A stretch of 64,000 bases of DNA from Cliona cf. orientalis. Its lineage: Eukaryota > Porifera > Demospongiae > Clionaida > Clionaidae. Within the stretch, counting starts at the first letter, position 1. Each line of letters starts with the position of its first letter. Below, piece by piece: positions 24,960 to 37,066 of this stretch. The notes below the pieces were generated by a model that saw only the letters and a list, made by a program, of their open reading frames with translations, was not told the origin of the DNA and searched no databases. The translations under genes were made by a program, and so were the position numbers. The stretch is taken from positions 8,386,899 through 8,450,898 of the forward strand of contig OZ005694.1 in the NCBI GenBank assembly GCA_963930775.1. The letters run 5' to 3'.

Positions 24960-25308
24960 TAGTCTCGTGCCCAGCCCCCTTCATTCACGTGCGAGAAAGG
25001 GTCTGGTCAAAAGGGTCGCACTTACGCGTCCGGTTGGAATGCAATAATTGGCAATTGAGGTGTGCGTACAATAGAAACTAACCGCCACTTCCGTATCGTG
25101 TGCATAGACCGAGCGCACGTGCGTACGTGGTATACGTACGGATCACGCATAATTATTACATTCCACTAATGTCATGTGACCATGGTTCTGCAACCTGATT
25201 GGGCCGCAATATACGTATATACCTCGAGGACAATTGCAAGGAAGTGCGACCCTTTTGACCAGACCCTTTCTCGCGCGTGCATGAAGGGGGCTGGGCATGA
25301 GACTAATT
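24960..25308. mobile_element. MITE with about 65-bp inverted ends and 9-bp target duplication
   Basis: Ends TAGTCTCGTGCCCAGCCCCC and GGGGGCTGGGCATGAGACTA; the arms continue through GAAAGGGTCTGGTCAAAAGG. Flanked by ATTCGTACT on both sides (24951-24959 and 25309-25317). The paralogous flank upstream of gene C (about 36327-36340) has a single TATTTGTACTATATGG, an empty site. Long arms and a 9-bp duplication fit Mutator-like (MULE) derived MITEs. Confidence 0.8.
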
Positions 25309-25621
25309 ATTCGTACTATGCATGATTACTGGCTAAAAGATCAAAGGTAACCATTCTTGTATACTGATGAATTAAAATTTAATGTCTATAAAATCAGTAT
25401 GACGTTGAGATTATAGCTATGTGGCTAATTAATTAGTGTGCTATTGTGTTCTGCCAGCAACTGATAACTATTATTATATAATAACAGGCAGTGAACACTA
25501 GCTGATGTACCCTCCCGTTTCAGGATAATAGTACGAAATATTCATTTAACAATAATTTTAAAATAATATTATGTACACACAAGCTACGAAGAACAGCAAA
25601 AAAAGCTATGGCTCAGACGTC

Positions 25622-25627
25622 TTTATT
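25622..25627 (-). promoter_or_regulatory. Candidate poly(A) signal of gene C
   Basis: AATAAA on the minus strand about 155 bases past the stop. A second AATAAA lies at 25714-25719, about 65 bases past the stop. The 3' flanks of B and C are recognisably related. Confidence 0.4.
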
Positions 25628-25781
25628 CAATAGTTATAATAGCCTAATACTAATAATGTTAATTAGTAGCTATATCCTAGCCAGCTGTCCCTATATCTAG
25701 ACTAATTTAAATCTTTATTGCTATGTATATACTGCACAACTAATCATGTGTAGCGTACGTGCACAGAGTGTCAAAGTTCAA

Positions 25782-28700
25782 TCACCATATCGTGCACTTG
25801 TCGGTAGGGTTCATGGGAGACCCAGCTGGACAGTTGAACACTTCAGCAAACTCTGGGGAGTTAGCCACTGTACGAACCCTGCATGAGTTATTATTATGTG
25901 ATTATAATAATATTATGGTAGTTCAAATCTATTGTGAAACCCTGGCTCTTTCTCTTTAAGGTCTAAAAAATAATATTATTATGTTACCTGGCAGGGTTTG
26001 GTGAATGCACAGCTACGCCATCGTCTGCATAGTAATCAGGATGGAATGCCGACTCACACCAAATCTATAATATAAAATGTATAGTATAATATAGTACCTT
26101 ATACCATATATAGCTGGGCAGTTATACGTACCATGGGTAGGTACAAGGTGTTGGTGGCCATAGTATATACAAGCCACTTAGACTAGGGCCTGTACATGGT
26201 TTATTAGAATAGTCCCCTCGGGTCCTATTCTAATAAACCACTACAAGCCATAGTCTAACTATAATGTAGAATCCTGCAATAATTATTATGCCCCCCTCGC
26301 ACATAAGCCCCCCTGCACTGACAGTGTATATATATAGTAGAAGTTTTGTCTCTCGCATATAAGCCCCCTTCCCACTTTTGCCCAATGCTAGCATGCACAA
26401 AGGGGGGGGGGGGGGGGGGAGGGAGCATAATCGCGGGATTCTCTGGTACAAGCTATATATATATAGGAATACGAACTGCATGCATGCTTGTTGGTAGTTG
26501 CCTAGCAACCAAAGTTTTTATAGGCAATTTGCCGGCTATCGGAAGGGGTTGGGTCATCATAACATAGGCCAATTGATGATGAACAGAGGTCAACTACCAA
26601 CAAAATAGTTATCTGCCAGCAATTGGGGTGCATGAGATGCATGGTTGAATGCACCCCAATTGCTGGCAGATAAAAACTTTGGTTGCTAGGCAACTATATA
26701 CCAACAAGCATGCATGCATGCAGTTCGTATTCCTATAGCTTGTACCGGAGAATCCCGCGATTACGCTCCCCCCGCCTTGTGCATGCTAGCATTGGGCAAA
26801 AGTGGGAAGGGGGCTTATATACGAGAGATAACTATTATAATAATATGTTGCAGACCCGGCTTGTATTACAGTGGCTTACTTGACCAAATGCGATGAAGAA
26901 CAGCTGCTCAGGAGTGTACGGGAGTGTTGGAAGTTTGAGTTGGGGAGTCGTCTCTGCCCTCATGCGATAGGCCTGTAGTATTATTATAATAATTATTATA
27001 ATAATCATACTTAGTCTATAATAAAAGAACCATATTTTTGCATATAATATTGACATTGAGCAGGAAATTTTGCATCATACCCCCCATGCAGGTTTGGGTC
27101 TCACTCTTAACATAGCTAACGCTTTAGCTCGATAATAATATTATTGTATTAATTTATCAGATACTAAGACACTTTTGGGACATAGCTATTCCTGAAGTTT
27201 CATGCACACGGTGATCACAGTCTCACTCTGAATGAGGTAAGCAGTCCTCCTGTATCCGCGATGTTTTCTGGAAGTGTTCTATTCCCATTCACCTGAATAA
27301 TTTATTAATATTGGTAGCTTTACTTAATAACACGCGTACATAGCTACATGTGAACAGCTTGTAATGTAGGGCTTGAGCTTATTGCTTCAGCTCGCCCCAA
27401 TAATAATATTATTACTATTATTAATCGCAGACCTGATGACCCATAACACTGTACTGGTTGAATTGGTTGATGAAACACTGCAATCTGCTGTGAAACTCGT
27501 CTTGTGACTCGCTGCTCCACATCATTCTCCTGGCACCATTTTTATCATACCGTTGACCTGCCAATCAATAGGGACAAGTTATATATTAATAATTATTATG
27601 TATGATTATGGCCTTTGAGATACATGGTGTCTTCGTCCATGGATTATTCTTGAGGAACTAGACTTGAATTTTATTCATAATAATTCTTGATGATGACCAT
27701 GCATGCCGCACATGCAATCATGTAAATTATATAATATAGGACTGGTACATCAAAGATATATATATATAATATTATTATATCTTACTGATTTGCATGCATA
27801 AATAAATTCACGCAGAAGAATTTTGCATCTCAATAATATATAATAGCTATAATATACCATCTAATAATAATAATACTAATAATTATAATAGTATTATACC
27901 TTCATTGTCAAATCCATGAGTGATTTCATGCCCTACAATCATTCCAAGTCCTCCAAACAATTGATAACTATTATTATGCATACATGAAGATTATTAAAAT
28001 CTAATGATTGACCAAGGAAATATATACCATTTTCAATAATCATAGCACACTACGGTTTCAAATTAGGAGATTCCATAATTACGATTAAGGACTATAGCTA
28101 GCTCTCTATACATGCAGAATCCCAAACAACATGCATGAGGGGTCTGCTCTGCCTGATCAGATGAGGGGATAGATCCGATCTCCAATCAACTGCAAATCAC
28201 TGTTACATGTAGCATTTGTTAATATTGATAAACTTACTCTGATCAGGAAGAGCAGACCCCTCACTTAAGCTTTGTTCGGGATTCTGCATGCATAGAGCTA
28301 GGTATAGTCCTTATAATCTTAATAATATGGAAACAGTGCACTATGATTATTGAAAATGGTATATAGTAAACTTACTCTGGCCAATCTGCACTGTATAGCG
28401 GTTCAGTTGCAATAGCAGCCAAAATAGCTAATAGTATAATACAATGCAGTAATTTAAAAGTGTAGTTATAGTGATCCTTAATTGATAACTCCCAGCTGCA
28501 TGCAGTGAGAGATATTATGCTTACCTAGCGAATTTACGAATGCAGCATAGAAAGCGTTTACCAGAGTAGGGGGAGCAAAATATGGCCATGCTATTTTGTC
28601 GTAACTGTGAGTGAGGTTTAGTTCCAGGCGAAGACCAAGTTCATATCCTCTCAAGCGATTGCCAAAGTAATCATTTGAAAGCGCATAAAACTAAACAAAA

Positions 28701-31700
28701 AAAATTGGTCACACACAAGGTGGTAACAAGGTTATGATTTTTGTATGGGTAAAATAATATACTTCTACTGCATGCATGATAAATGTAATCCTGCATGACA
28801 TTAGTATTATTATTTTGCTTACACTGGAATAGAATTGACTGACATAACCAGGGTCAAAGAGCTCTTCTGGATATGCTGAGTGTGCAGTGATAGCATTTAA
28901 TTTCTCAATTGAGCTTCGCTTTGAGAAGTCACTCAGCCAGTCCATTTGATTGATGCGTTCTCCAAAGCTTTTTCGTAGAAATTCCACCATCATTTCAACT
29001 TTTTCCTGCAGTAAAAACCATCATGATGAATTGTGCAGGAGTACATATAAAAGAAAGCCAATGAGAGTACAGCTAATACCTATAATGGAGGATACGATAA
29101 TTAACGCTCTAAAGTGATATATCAGCATGCAGGCGCGACTATAGGTAGATTGAATACTGCACATTGCCTATAATGACATATCCCCTCCCCGGCCCCCACC
29201 CCCACCACCACCATGCATCATTGAGCATATTATATTATGTCTGATTCTCTATGAGCCCTGAAATTTACATGCAAGACTCTATACCGTAGGTTGGATTTTA
29301 ATTGCAAGCATCTATTAATAATTGCGAATTGCGAGTTTTACTACGTTTCGTAATTAATAGATAAACTTGCACGTATACTACAGTACGGTACGGGGTCGTC
29401 CATCACAATTATTGGATTCGCAATTAAATTTTGGCCTGACTTGACTGGAACGCAATTATTAAATTACGCAATTAAAACCCGTCCTACGGTATGATTATGC
29501 CAACCTTTGTTGCCTCTGGAATTAAGTTCATCACATATGGACGGGCCAAAGCAAGTGGTAGTGTGGTTTGTGCCAATAACATACAGGAGATGTGGCTTCC
29601 AGGAAAAGTTGTGTCATCTGTTATTGGAGGGCCTAGCAATCGAGCAACTGGAATGCAATGAATCAATGCACACTTGATTTAATATATAAACCATCAAATT
29701 AATAGCTATAATAATAATTTATTATTGCCGCAAAATTTTGGGAGAAAAAGTTTTCGCCAATGTGATAAAATTAATTTTGCCACATCCTCTATGCAATCAT
29801 TACACCGATTAGCATAAAATTTCACCAATCATGCGAAGCAGGTGGCAAATTGGTGAAAATTTTCTCTGGCAAAAATTTCCACATATCAATCATACAACTA
29901 TTCACAACTTACGTGAGTTCAAATACTGCAGATTTTCGTACACAAACCAAAATTTAGCATAGTTATGAATCACTCTGTGAATAGAACATAGTGGGAAACC
30001 TTGGTGAGGTTTTAATTCTGGTAAGTTTGTAAAATTAATAGCTTTAGCCACGATTTTCTGGTAAAGGTCGTCACCGTTATACATTACTAGTAGTAAAATA
30101 TTATGTGCAGGGCAAGCCTTCGCGAAAGTCATATGATTTGAAACCACAGGCATGGGGCTGAAAGAATAATATTATGCCAGTCAGTTGCATGATAAGTAGT
30201 AGCTTTATTAAGTACACTACACAATATTATTAATATTTTTATACATACTCTGGATCAGTATTCTGAAGTAGCAGCCCCAGTTTTTCAAAGTAGGCTGGTG
30301 TGGTGACAACAATCTCAAGGTCTTGAGGAACTTCCACTTCAGCAGTATCGTTGTACATATAGTTTATGAATCCTTCCCAGTTAAACTGATAGAATAAGAA
30401 TTAGGTACCATGGCATATTATTATTGTATGAACCCTTGACCATCTCCCCAGTAGCTGCATAGTGTAATGGTGCATGTGGTAAAAGGTCGTCAATAGAATG
30501 CGTACACATCGATTGATGCTCGCCCCAGAAATCATGGAGATGGCGTCTAAGATCGACTCTCAGCCTTGATAGCGACAGGTTTTGATGCTTCAATCACAGA
30601 GATGAACTCGACAGTGCAGTATTCCTTCCAAAGTTCAGGTTGGTCACGCTGCTGCAGTCGCGCGTGGGCCAGCCCCTTGTGACAATGCGTGCTATATAGA
30701 CGGGTTGCCTTAATGTGATTCATGACATGAAAGTTCAAGCCACATGAACATGCGGCCATGATTAGGAAAATCAATACCATCAAGGCTTGTTGCTATGGCA
30801 ATGAATGTTTTTTAAGATAATGCTATTGACCCATGTAATCATCACACCAACTTTGAGACTTGTCTGATCTATTGCTGATTTTATAAAAATCTTAGAAGTG
30901 AGCAATTTTCCCATATGTTTGTATTGCGGTAGGGCACATTTTTGCCCTACCGCAATACAAACATATGGGAAAATTGCTCACTTCTAAGATTTTTATAAAA
31001 TCAGCAAAAGATCAGACAAGTCTCAAACTTCAGTGTGATGATTACATGGGTCAATAGCATTATCTAAAAAAAAATCATTGCCATAACGACATGTCTTGAG
31101 GGTACTGATTTTTCTAATTTATGACCTTGCCATGCTAATCATATTAAGGCAACCCGTCTATATAGCGCAAGGCTAGCTTTATTTATCCACGGCATTACGT
31201 AAGCCAAGAAAACACGTGAAGTTCAACCAACAGTACTTCTCAGAGAAAGTAGTGCTCAGCTTGTAATGTATTCGCTGGATACACGCGTAAGATACTCTAC
31301 ATATTTACTGATTTTCAAGTCCCAGAAAGGCTCCAGCGAGGCCCTGAATTTTCTCATAATTACCTCATAGATTACCTAAGAGATTACACCATAGGTTTCA
31401 TCATAATTACACCATAATTACCTCATAACCACAGAAAAGTAAATTGCTACTGGGGAGATAATGAAACGATTACCACATCCCTAGCAGCGCAGTGTATGTG
31501 GTAAAGGGTCACTATGTATGTAAATAACATACTTGAGTTATGCAACATTACATAATCATCAAATGCTTTAACTTGAAAATGAAAACAGATGACAAACTTT
31601 AAAGTGTTTACAGAACCATTTTCCATATTCACCTGTATCTGTGCCAAATTTCACGATTCGATACCCTTACTGGGCAAATAATATTGCTTGTTTCAGAAAA

Positions 31701-34700
31701 GTAAATTGCTACTAGGGATGTAATTAATTTGTCTTACTCCTGGCCACAGTGTCTGCAAAGTTTCAATTGTATAGATATTGCTTTCATTGAGGAGTGGTAC
31801 AGCATCGCCACGTAGGATATTTGGTACTTCTGAGGGTGGTACAAGAATCTATAATAAAATATAACAATAATTATTAAGTAATAATGATTGGAACAGTATT
31901 GTATACAATACTCTATCTCATACATCAGATATTCTCTGATCCAAGTCAGTGATATTTCGAACAGCATCGTCATACATACTTCCACCCAAAGAGTTATTGA
32001 GAAGCGACAAACGAGTTTTCTAAAGGGGGGGGGGGGGGGGGAGAAGATTCATGAATTTTGCACAAAGGATTAACACTATTGTGGTGATTTAACACTATAG
32101 CTAGCTGTGGGCTAGGAGTTGGAGAATAAAGTGTTGCAATAATTATTATTATAGTAATCAAATTTCAGGTTTTATTGCAAGGTGCATGCACCAAGGTAAC
32201 AAAATGAATGTTTTCCATGCATGCACAAAGCTGTATAATACAGTCTACATGCATGCATGGATTAATTGACGATATTGATGATACGATTTCACTCACTATA
32301 AAAGTTTCAGCATCTTCTGGAGAGAGAGAATAAAGTGGTGTAAAGCCACGCTGCTCAAACTGCAAATGAATAAGGTCCAATTTCAAGTGGTATTAGCTAC
32401 TAGCTAGCTATATTATTATGTTAACTTAATTGTTAGCTACATACAGCATGGCACGGTAAACTTACATGAATGGTTAATCTTGATCTATTCTGGGTGACAG
32501 CATTGAAGAATCGTGTGACATTGAAAAAAGCGGTGCTTCCGTGCGTTTTCTCATAGAAAAAGTCTCTGCTGTTTATGGACCATGGCAATATCTCTGGAAT
32601 TCCAATTAGTGGCCACCCCCCTGCAATTTAGTGCCATGGTATTTTGTAATGTAGTTATACTCCAGGACTCCTGAAGCATATAGTTACCTAGAAAATTATT
32701 AATCACATCGAGAAGAGGTTGGACTCCCAGACTCTCGATGGTTTTATCATCCAGACAAGACTGATAGAGATCAAAAGCGTTCTGTGTTTGAAGATCTGTG
32801 ACTGTCCTACTATCACCAAGGTCAGCCAGATATCGAAATATACGAAGTTGTAGTGCTAGCAGTGGGTTGATTGCACTTAGGCCTGCATAATACAATATAG
32901 AGACAAATTAATGCATCAGTTTGACGTATTTAAATAGCTGATGATATACCAATTGAAGTGGGATATTATAGCTATTTGCCATAAGAATTAATGCATGCAG
33001 TAGTGCAGTTTACCCTGACTGTACAGATGCATGCAAACTTCTAGCTCCTTTAATTGAAAAATTAAATGGCTCCCATATATATATATATATATATATATGT
33101 ATAATTGATATTGTTGCATCATCAATTAAATTTTAATGGATAAATCAATGTATGATTATATATGCTGTTAGAAGTGTTAAAATTTAGCTACCTGGAGGAA
33201 TCGGGTTTTTCTGGCCCCAGTTTCCACAACTGAATTCATAGAAGTCCTCACAGGGGTCAACAGACTGATTCATCGCAGCTGTCATTTGTGCCGCCAGCTG
33301 AACACATCCTGGGGTGGTGCATGTGCTGGGACCGGAATCTGTCGGAGATACTGTGGTAGAGCCACCTGTTGGAGACATGGTAGGACCACCCGTTTGACTT
33401 GAAGACTGGGATTGGGACTGAGACGACCGTACTCCGAGTGCAATGGCCAAAGCGATTACTGCAATGATGGCTGAAACTGCATGAAAGATCAACCCGGGTA
33501 TGGAATTCTTGGTATTTGTAGCTGGAACTCTCTAGAGCATAATAATTATTATGCCATTTGTGAAATTCGTTTTCAGTACGTGTTTCACCAGAGCTGAAAC
33601 TGGTGTAGATGCAGCATGTGGGATATGCGCTCTGGATTGATAGCCTAGATCTAGAATGCTGGAGCACATGTTACTGTGTAGGTTTCTGTATTGACGACCT
33701 TTACCTACCCATAGTCGGGGGGGGGGCTACCAACAAAAATTGTGGTGGGCTATGCAAGAGTGCTTTTGAATCTCCCAGGTGCCTAGATCTTGCGATGTGA
33801 TGATAATAATTATTATAATGATTATCTATAATACCTTATATTATTTTGTGCATGGAATCACCCAGGATGCAGGATACAATCACTATGAAAATCAATAATC
33901 TGGTAGTTAGAAGCTATACGTAGCCCGCAGGCTATGGACTCTCATGGCCGCTGAGGTGTATATTGGTTCATCAACTCTGAGCTTATAGCCTAATGGAGCA
34001 TACAAACGCTGACATTAGCTGTGTTTTCTACACAGCATCGCTATAGCCAATTGCAAAAGTTTTCACAGGAGTAGATTAAATTCCAACTGCATGCAAATGC
34101 GTTCGGGGAGGATGACATAGACAATACACAGTAAATGATCTGAGGTCATGTAGTTGAGTAGAGCAGATGTGTCCCACCCAGACCACCATAGTACCAGCTG
34201 CACTATACAGTTGTATAGCTGCAGTCTGCGTTTGCATAACACCCAAGATGTTGATAGCCTTGCATGATTAGCTACAATTTGTCTACATCATCCTACGCTG
34301 TTACTATGTTTGTACTGTAGCTCAACACTCCTATCTAATCCACTCCTGGTTTTTCACCCCATGGATCTTTCTCAGTTGCATTACGCCACCAAGGGCTTAT
34401 CTATAGGCAGCTCGATAAGCCCTTTGCCACACAGAATGAAACGTATGACCACAAAATAGTAGGATCAGTATTGGGCTGGTGATAATTTTAACCAAAGAAT
34501 TTTTAATAATAATATTATTATTATTACAAGTGCCTATATATAATATATAGAGTAAACTATTCCAGCTGTCTAGAGGGGTGCACTATGTGGTATATATAGC
34601 TTATATTTTCAAGGTCGATATACATATACCAGGGAGCTCAAGCCTATAATAACAATATTATACCCAATCCATATGTATGTACACCCACCCTGTACAATAC

Positions 34701-35376
34701 ATTAATAGTTTTGTAAGTTTGGTGTTTAAAACATGTTAATCCACTGTATTTAGAATGATAGCTACATTTTTTTTTACTCTACTACCACCGACAGTGACAA
34801 AATAATAATATTATGCCAGTATATCGATCTGTCTATATGGAATATCACCTATTCAATAGGTGCTATTCCATGTACTATCTGTAGTCAGAATTGGTATGCT
34901 ATTAAAAACATCCATTAGCCACAGACAGTAACAATAATATTAACATTAATTTTAATTATTACCTGTATAACATGATAGCTATTATACCATAGCTACTAGT
35001 TAGTATACCAGCTACCCAGCACAGAATGAGACTTGTGCAGTGAAGGAATTGGAACTGACTTACTTGCAACTATTGCAGTAATGACCAACAGCAGATAGAG
35101 ATACCGTCTGGACTTTCCACCCTTCCCTTGCTGCACTTTGACGATTTTTTCTTGGTCATCCAGGCCGTATTTCTCCGAATCGAGCTTTGAGCTTTCGGTT
35201 TTTTAAAATACACAAGAAAAAAATTTTAAAGGTTAAGCTTACTATTAATTATTATTATGTTTATACGCAATCTTCACGGAATTAGCTAGTAACTAATTAG
35301 CCCAACTTGAACTAGGTCTAGCTACTCGATTTAAGCTGTCCACAGAGAATCTTTCCCGGACTCACTCTAATTCCAT
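25782..35376 (-). CDS. M13 metallopeptidase gene C (neprilysin/ECE-like), apparently intact
   Basis: About 20 exons from ATG 35374-35376 to TGA 25782-25784, giving roughly 780 residues. Exons in transcription order: 35366-35376 (only MEL plus two bases, five codons shorter than in the paralogues), 35062-35200, 33190-33478, 32688-32885, 32464-32620, 32295-32360, 31919-32021, 31739-31850, 30248-30388, 29913-29985, 29503-29645, 28829-29008, 28525-28690, 28378-28428, 27901-27968, 27433-27559, 27228-27293, 26880-26972, 25988-26064, 25782-25878. Visible features: single N-terminal anchor, Thr/Ser/Gly stalk expanded relative to A and B, VDPCEDFYEFSCGNW, GGWPLIGIPE, PPTLVNAFY, zinc motif GHEITHGFDN, the third-ligand motif ENIAD, and C-terminal CTIW. 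All M13 landmarks are present, so a working ectopeptidase is likely. Substrate unknown. Neighbour B is the nearest paralogue. Confidence 0.88.
26190..26245. repeat. Hairpin with TTTATTAGAATAG arms
   Basis: GGTTTATTAGAATAG (from 26198) is followed by CTATTCTAATAAACC ending near 26240, with a CCCCTCGGGTC loop. Gene C intron. Confidence 0.75.
26349..26829. mobile_element. 480-bp foldback element with a nested hairpin
   Basis: Arms run TCTCTCGCATATAAGCCCCC on the left against GGGGGCTTATATACGAGAGA on the right, and continue through GCCCAATGCTAGCATGCAC, the poly-G tract and GCATGCTTGTTGG. Centre has a second perfect hairpin at 26611-26672 with arms ATCTGCCAGCAATTGGGGTG. Related sequence at 54483-54550. 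In a gene C intron. Confidence 0.8.
28023..28363. mobile_element. Foldback element filling most of a gene C intron
   Basis: Arms TATACCATTTTCAATAATCA and TGATTATTGAAAATGGTATA. Further pairing: GACTATAGCTAGCTC / GAGCTAGGTATAGTC, GCAGAATCCC / GGGATTCTGC, GAGGGGTCTGCTC / GAGCAGACCCCTC. It occupies all but about 65 bases of the intron between exons 27901-27968 and 28378-28428. Confidence 0.8.
29281..29492. mobile_element. ACCGTAGG family MITE, full copy
   Basis: 212 bases with inverted ends ATACCGTAGGTTGGATTTTA and CGTCCTACGGTAT; inner pairs TTAATTGC / GCAATTAA. Its right end stops about 10 bases from the splice donor of the gene C exon 29503-29645. Confidence 0.75.
30691..31166. mobile_element. 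476-bp foldback element with 63-bp perfect inner arms
   Basis: Ends GCTATATAGACGGGTTGCCT and AGGCAACCCGTCTATATAGC are perfect inverted repeats. The inner arms 30874-30936 and 30943-31005 match without mismatch around a six-base loop. No ORF. In a gene C intron. Confidence 0.85.
33075..33100. repeat. (AT)n microsatellite
   Basis: About 12 AT units in a gene C intron. Confidence 0.85.
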
Positions 35377-35535
35377 TATCGCTGGATCCGAAACAGTGAG
35401 AAGTTGCTGTGACTGTGCCGCGAATCGTAGTACAAATTGGGACTCCTAGAACGCCTAGAACGCTGATTGTCTCTGGTACTTTGCGCAATCAACACCGCGC
35501 TTTTTCCCAGTCCCATACACCCACGCTGGGAGGAA
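35377..35535 (-). promoter_or_regulatory. Core promoter region of peptidase gene C, TATA word lost
   Basis: Aligns with the gene B promoter (shared GCAAT, CGCGCTTTT and CACCCACGC words), but the TATAAAAG position reads GGGAAAAAG (35500-35509). Spacing to the ATG (about 125 bases) is kept. Confidence 0.5.
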
Positions 35536-37066
35536 CTATTAATTTTAGCGGCGCCGTGTATGCATTAGCCCTCTGCGCATGCGCTAGGGGTATGCGAGCG
35601 GCAGTGCTGTGATAGGGCTGATAGTGCTTGTAAAAACTTTTCTAGGAATAGGCCTATATAGGTCACCGCTAGATAGATAGGTCTGATCTAGCTAGTCTAC
35701 GTAGAATATTAATTGTGTTTCTTACAACTTGGTTACATATGTATCTTGGTTATGATAATTATTACCACAATGATAATTAATATTGACAATGTCACCTTTA
35801 CATTGTCAATCATATTATTTAATATGTATCATACTCTGAATACCTCTGTCTGTGCTCACTAGCTACACTCTTAGATTAGAATAAATTTGCCTGAAGGCTA
35901 TAGCTAGGAGCATAGGCTGTAGCTAACTCTCATACCTTAACTTCCAGGAATTGCACTCACACTGAATCACACCAAGAATACTTAATAGGTGCAATGACAG
36001 TGCTTATCGATTGTGTGCAGCCTAAATGAAATTACTTCCTCTAATAGCTGATCTTTGTAGCTCTTTTGTCCACCCTTGTTGGGCAACAGGGATAGCTATA
36101 GAGTTATGTCTACACGACATCGTGCAAGGAGTGAAGTGACAGTGGTCAGCTTTTATATATGTGACTGTATAATGTCGTGTTATCTGACCAACGTCAATTA
36201 ATTATAAGGTACACTCTATTATAGGTGTGCACATCAATTGAGGTATTAGTAATTGACTCTGTATGTTAGCAATAATGCCCTTGTTAATTTGACATCTAAC
36301 TATTGTAGTTAATGGAAAATATTTGTACTATATGGGGTGACCTAGCTAAAAGCTCAAAGGTACTGCCTGCATGCATTTATAATTATTATTAGAAAACCAC
36401 TGTCTGCCAGCTATGTACATTGTGACATTGTGGTCCAGTTATCATTATGTATGGTATCGAGTGATAAGCACTGCTAGCGTTATGGGATGGAGTGAGTATG
36501 GATAACCTGTAATATAATATAGTAACTATTCTCTTTAATAACAATAATTGTTAATAAGAATGATATCAGAGAAAAAAAAATACATAATGAATTTCAATAA
36601 ATTTTGCGTACAAAAAAATAATATTGAGTGAAAAGTTGAAGTGTTTAATTGTCAATGAGCAGAACTAAACAAAGGTGGCACTCTTGTTACTACCATACAT
36701 GTACATGTATAATAATGTATGGAGCAAATAATTTATAATCTTAAGGTTGGTGCGGTGGCTTCATATCCTGATTGGCTCTCTCCAAAATGGCGACCCACTC
36801 CTCCATTCCGGCAAAGCACCAGCTCGAGATGCCAACTACATGATAAGAATTTTGATATACAGGATGACAATAGAATAGGAAACAAGACAAATGTTCTGAC
36901 ACTGAATTTACAGCGTATAATATAATTTAATGTTTCGCTTGAAAAACAATATTACAGTCATGGGTACTTGGCTACAACAACATTGCACAAAGGAGGACCT
37001 CTGGTTAGGTATTCCATGAATGGTGTGATAGCCACAGTCAAAGATTATTGACTACTCTGCTGAAAT
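35536..37066. other. Intergenic DNA between peptidase gene C and the kinase gene
   Basis: The left 900 bases are the counterpart of the gene B upstream flank. About 36745-36800 carries an isolated promoter-like cluster (ATTGG, then CCAAAATGGCGACC, a YY1-like word) with no gene that I can attach to it. Nothing else recognised. Confidence 0.5.

Larger units (their letters stand above)
22376..25781. other. Intergenic DNA upstream of gene B, related to the gene C upstream flank
   Basis: No gene supported. Blocks here match the flank at about 35700-36400 in order: words around TTCCAACTTGGTTATGATA, ACTCTGAATACCTCT, TTCCAGGAAT, TTGTTGGG and TTTGTAGTTAATGG. One block is itself present twice (around 23265-23300 and 23630-23670). 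It contains the inverted-repeat element at 24960-25308 that is absent from the gene C copy. Confidence 0.6.

Noticed and set aside
1-35400. A virus-derived or autonomous transposase/reverse transcriptase gene
   Set aside because: No transposase, integrase or reverse transcriptase motif was seen in any open frame; all elements appear non-autonomous.
36719-36925. 68-codon plus-strand open frame
   Set aside because: The open part before the YY1-like cluster is AT-rich and not protein-like; kept only as a possible promoter observation.
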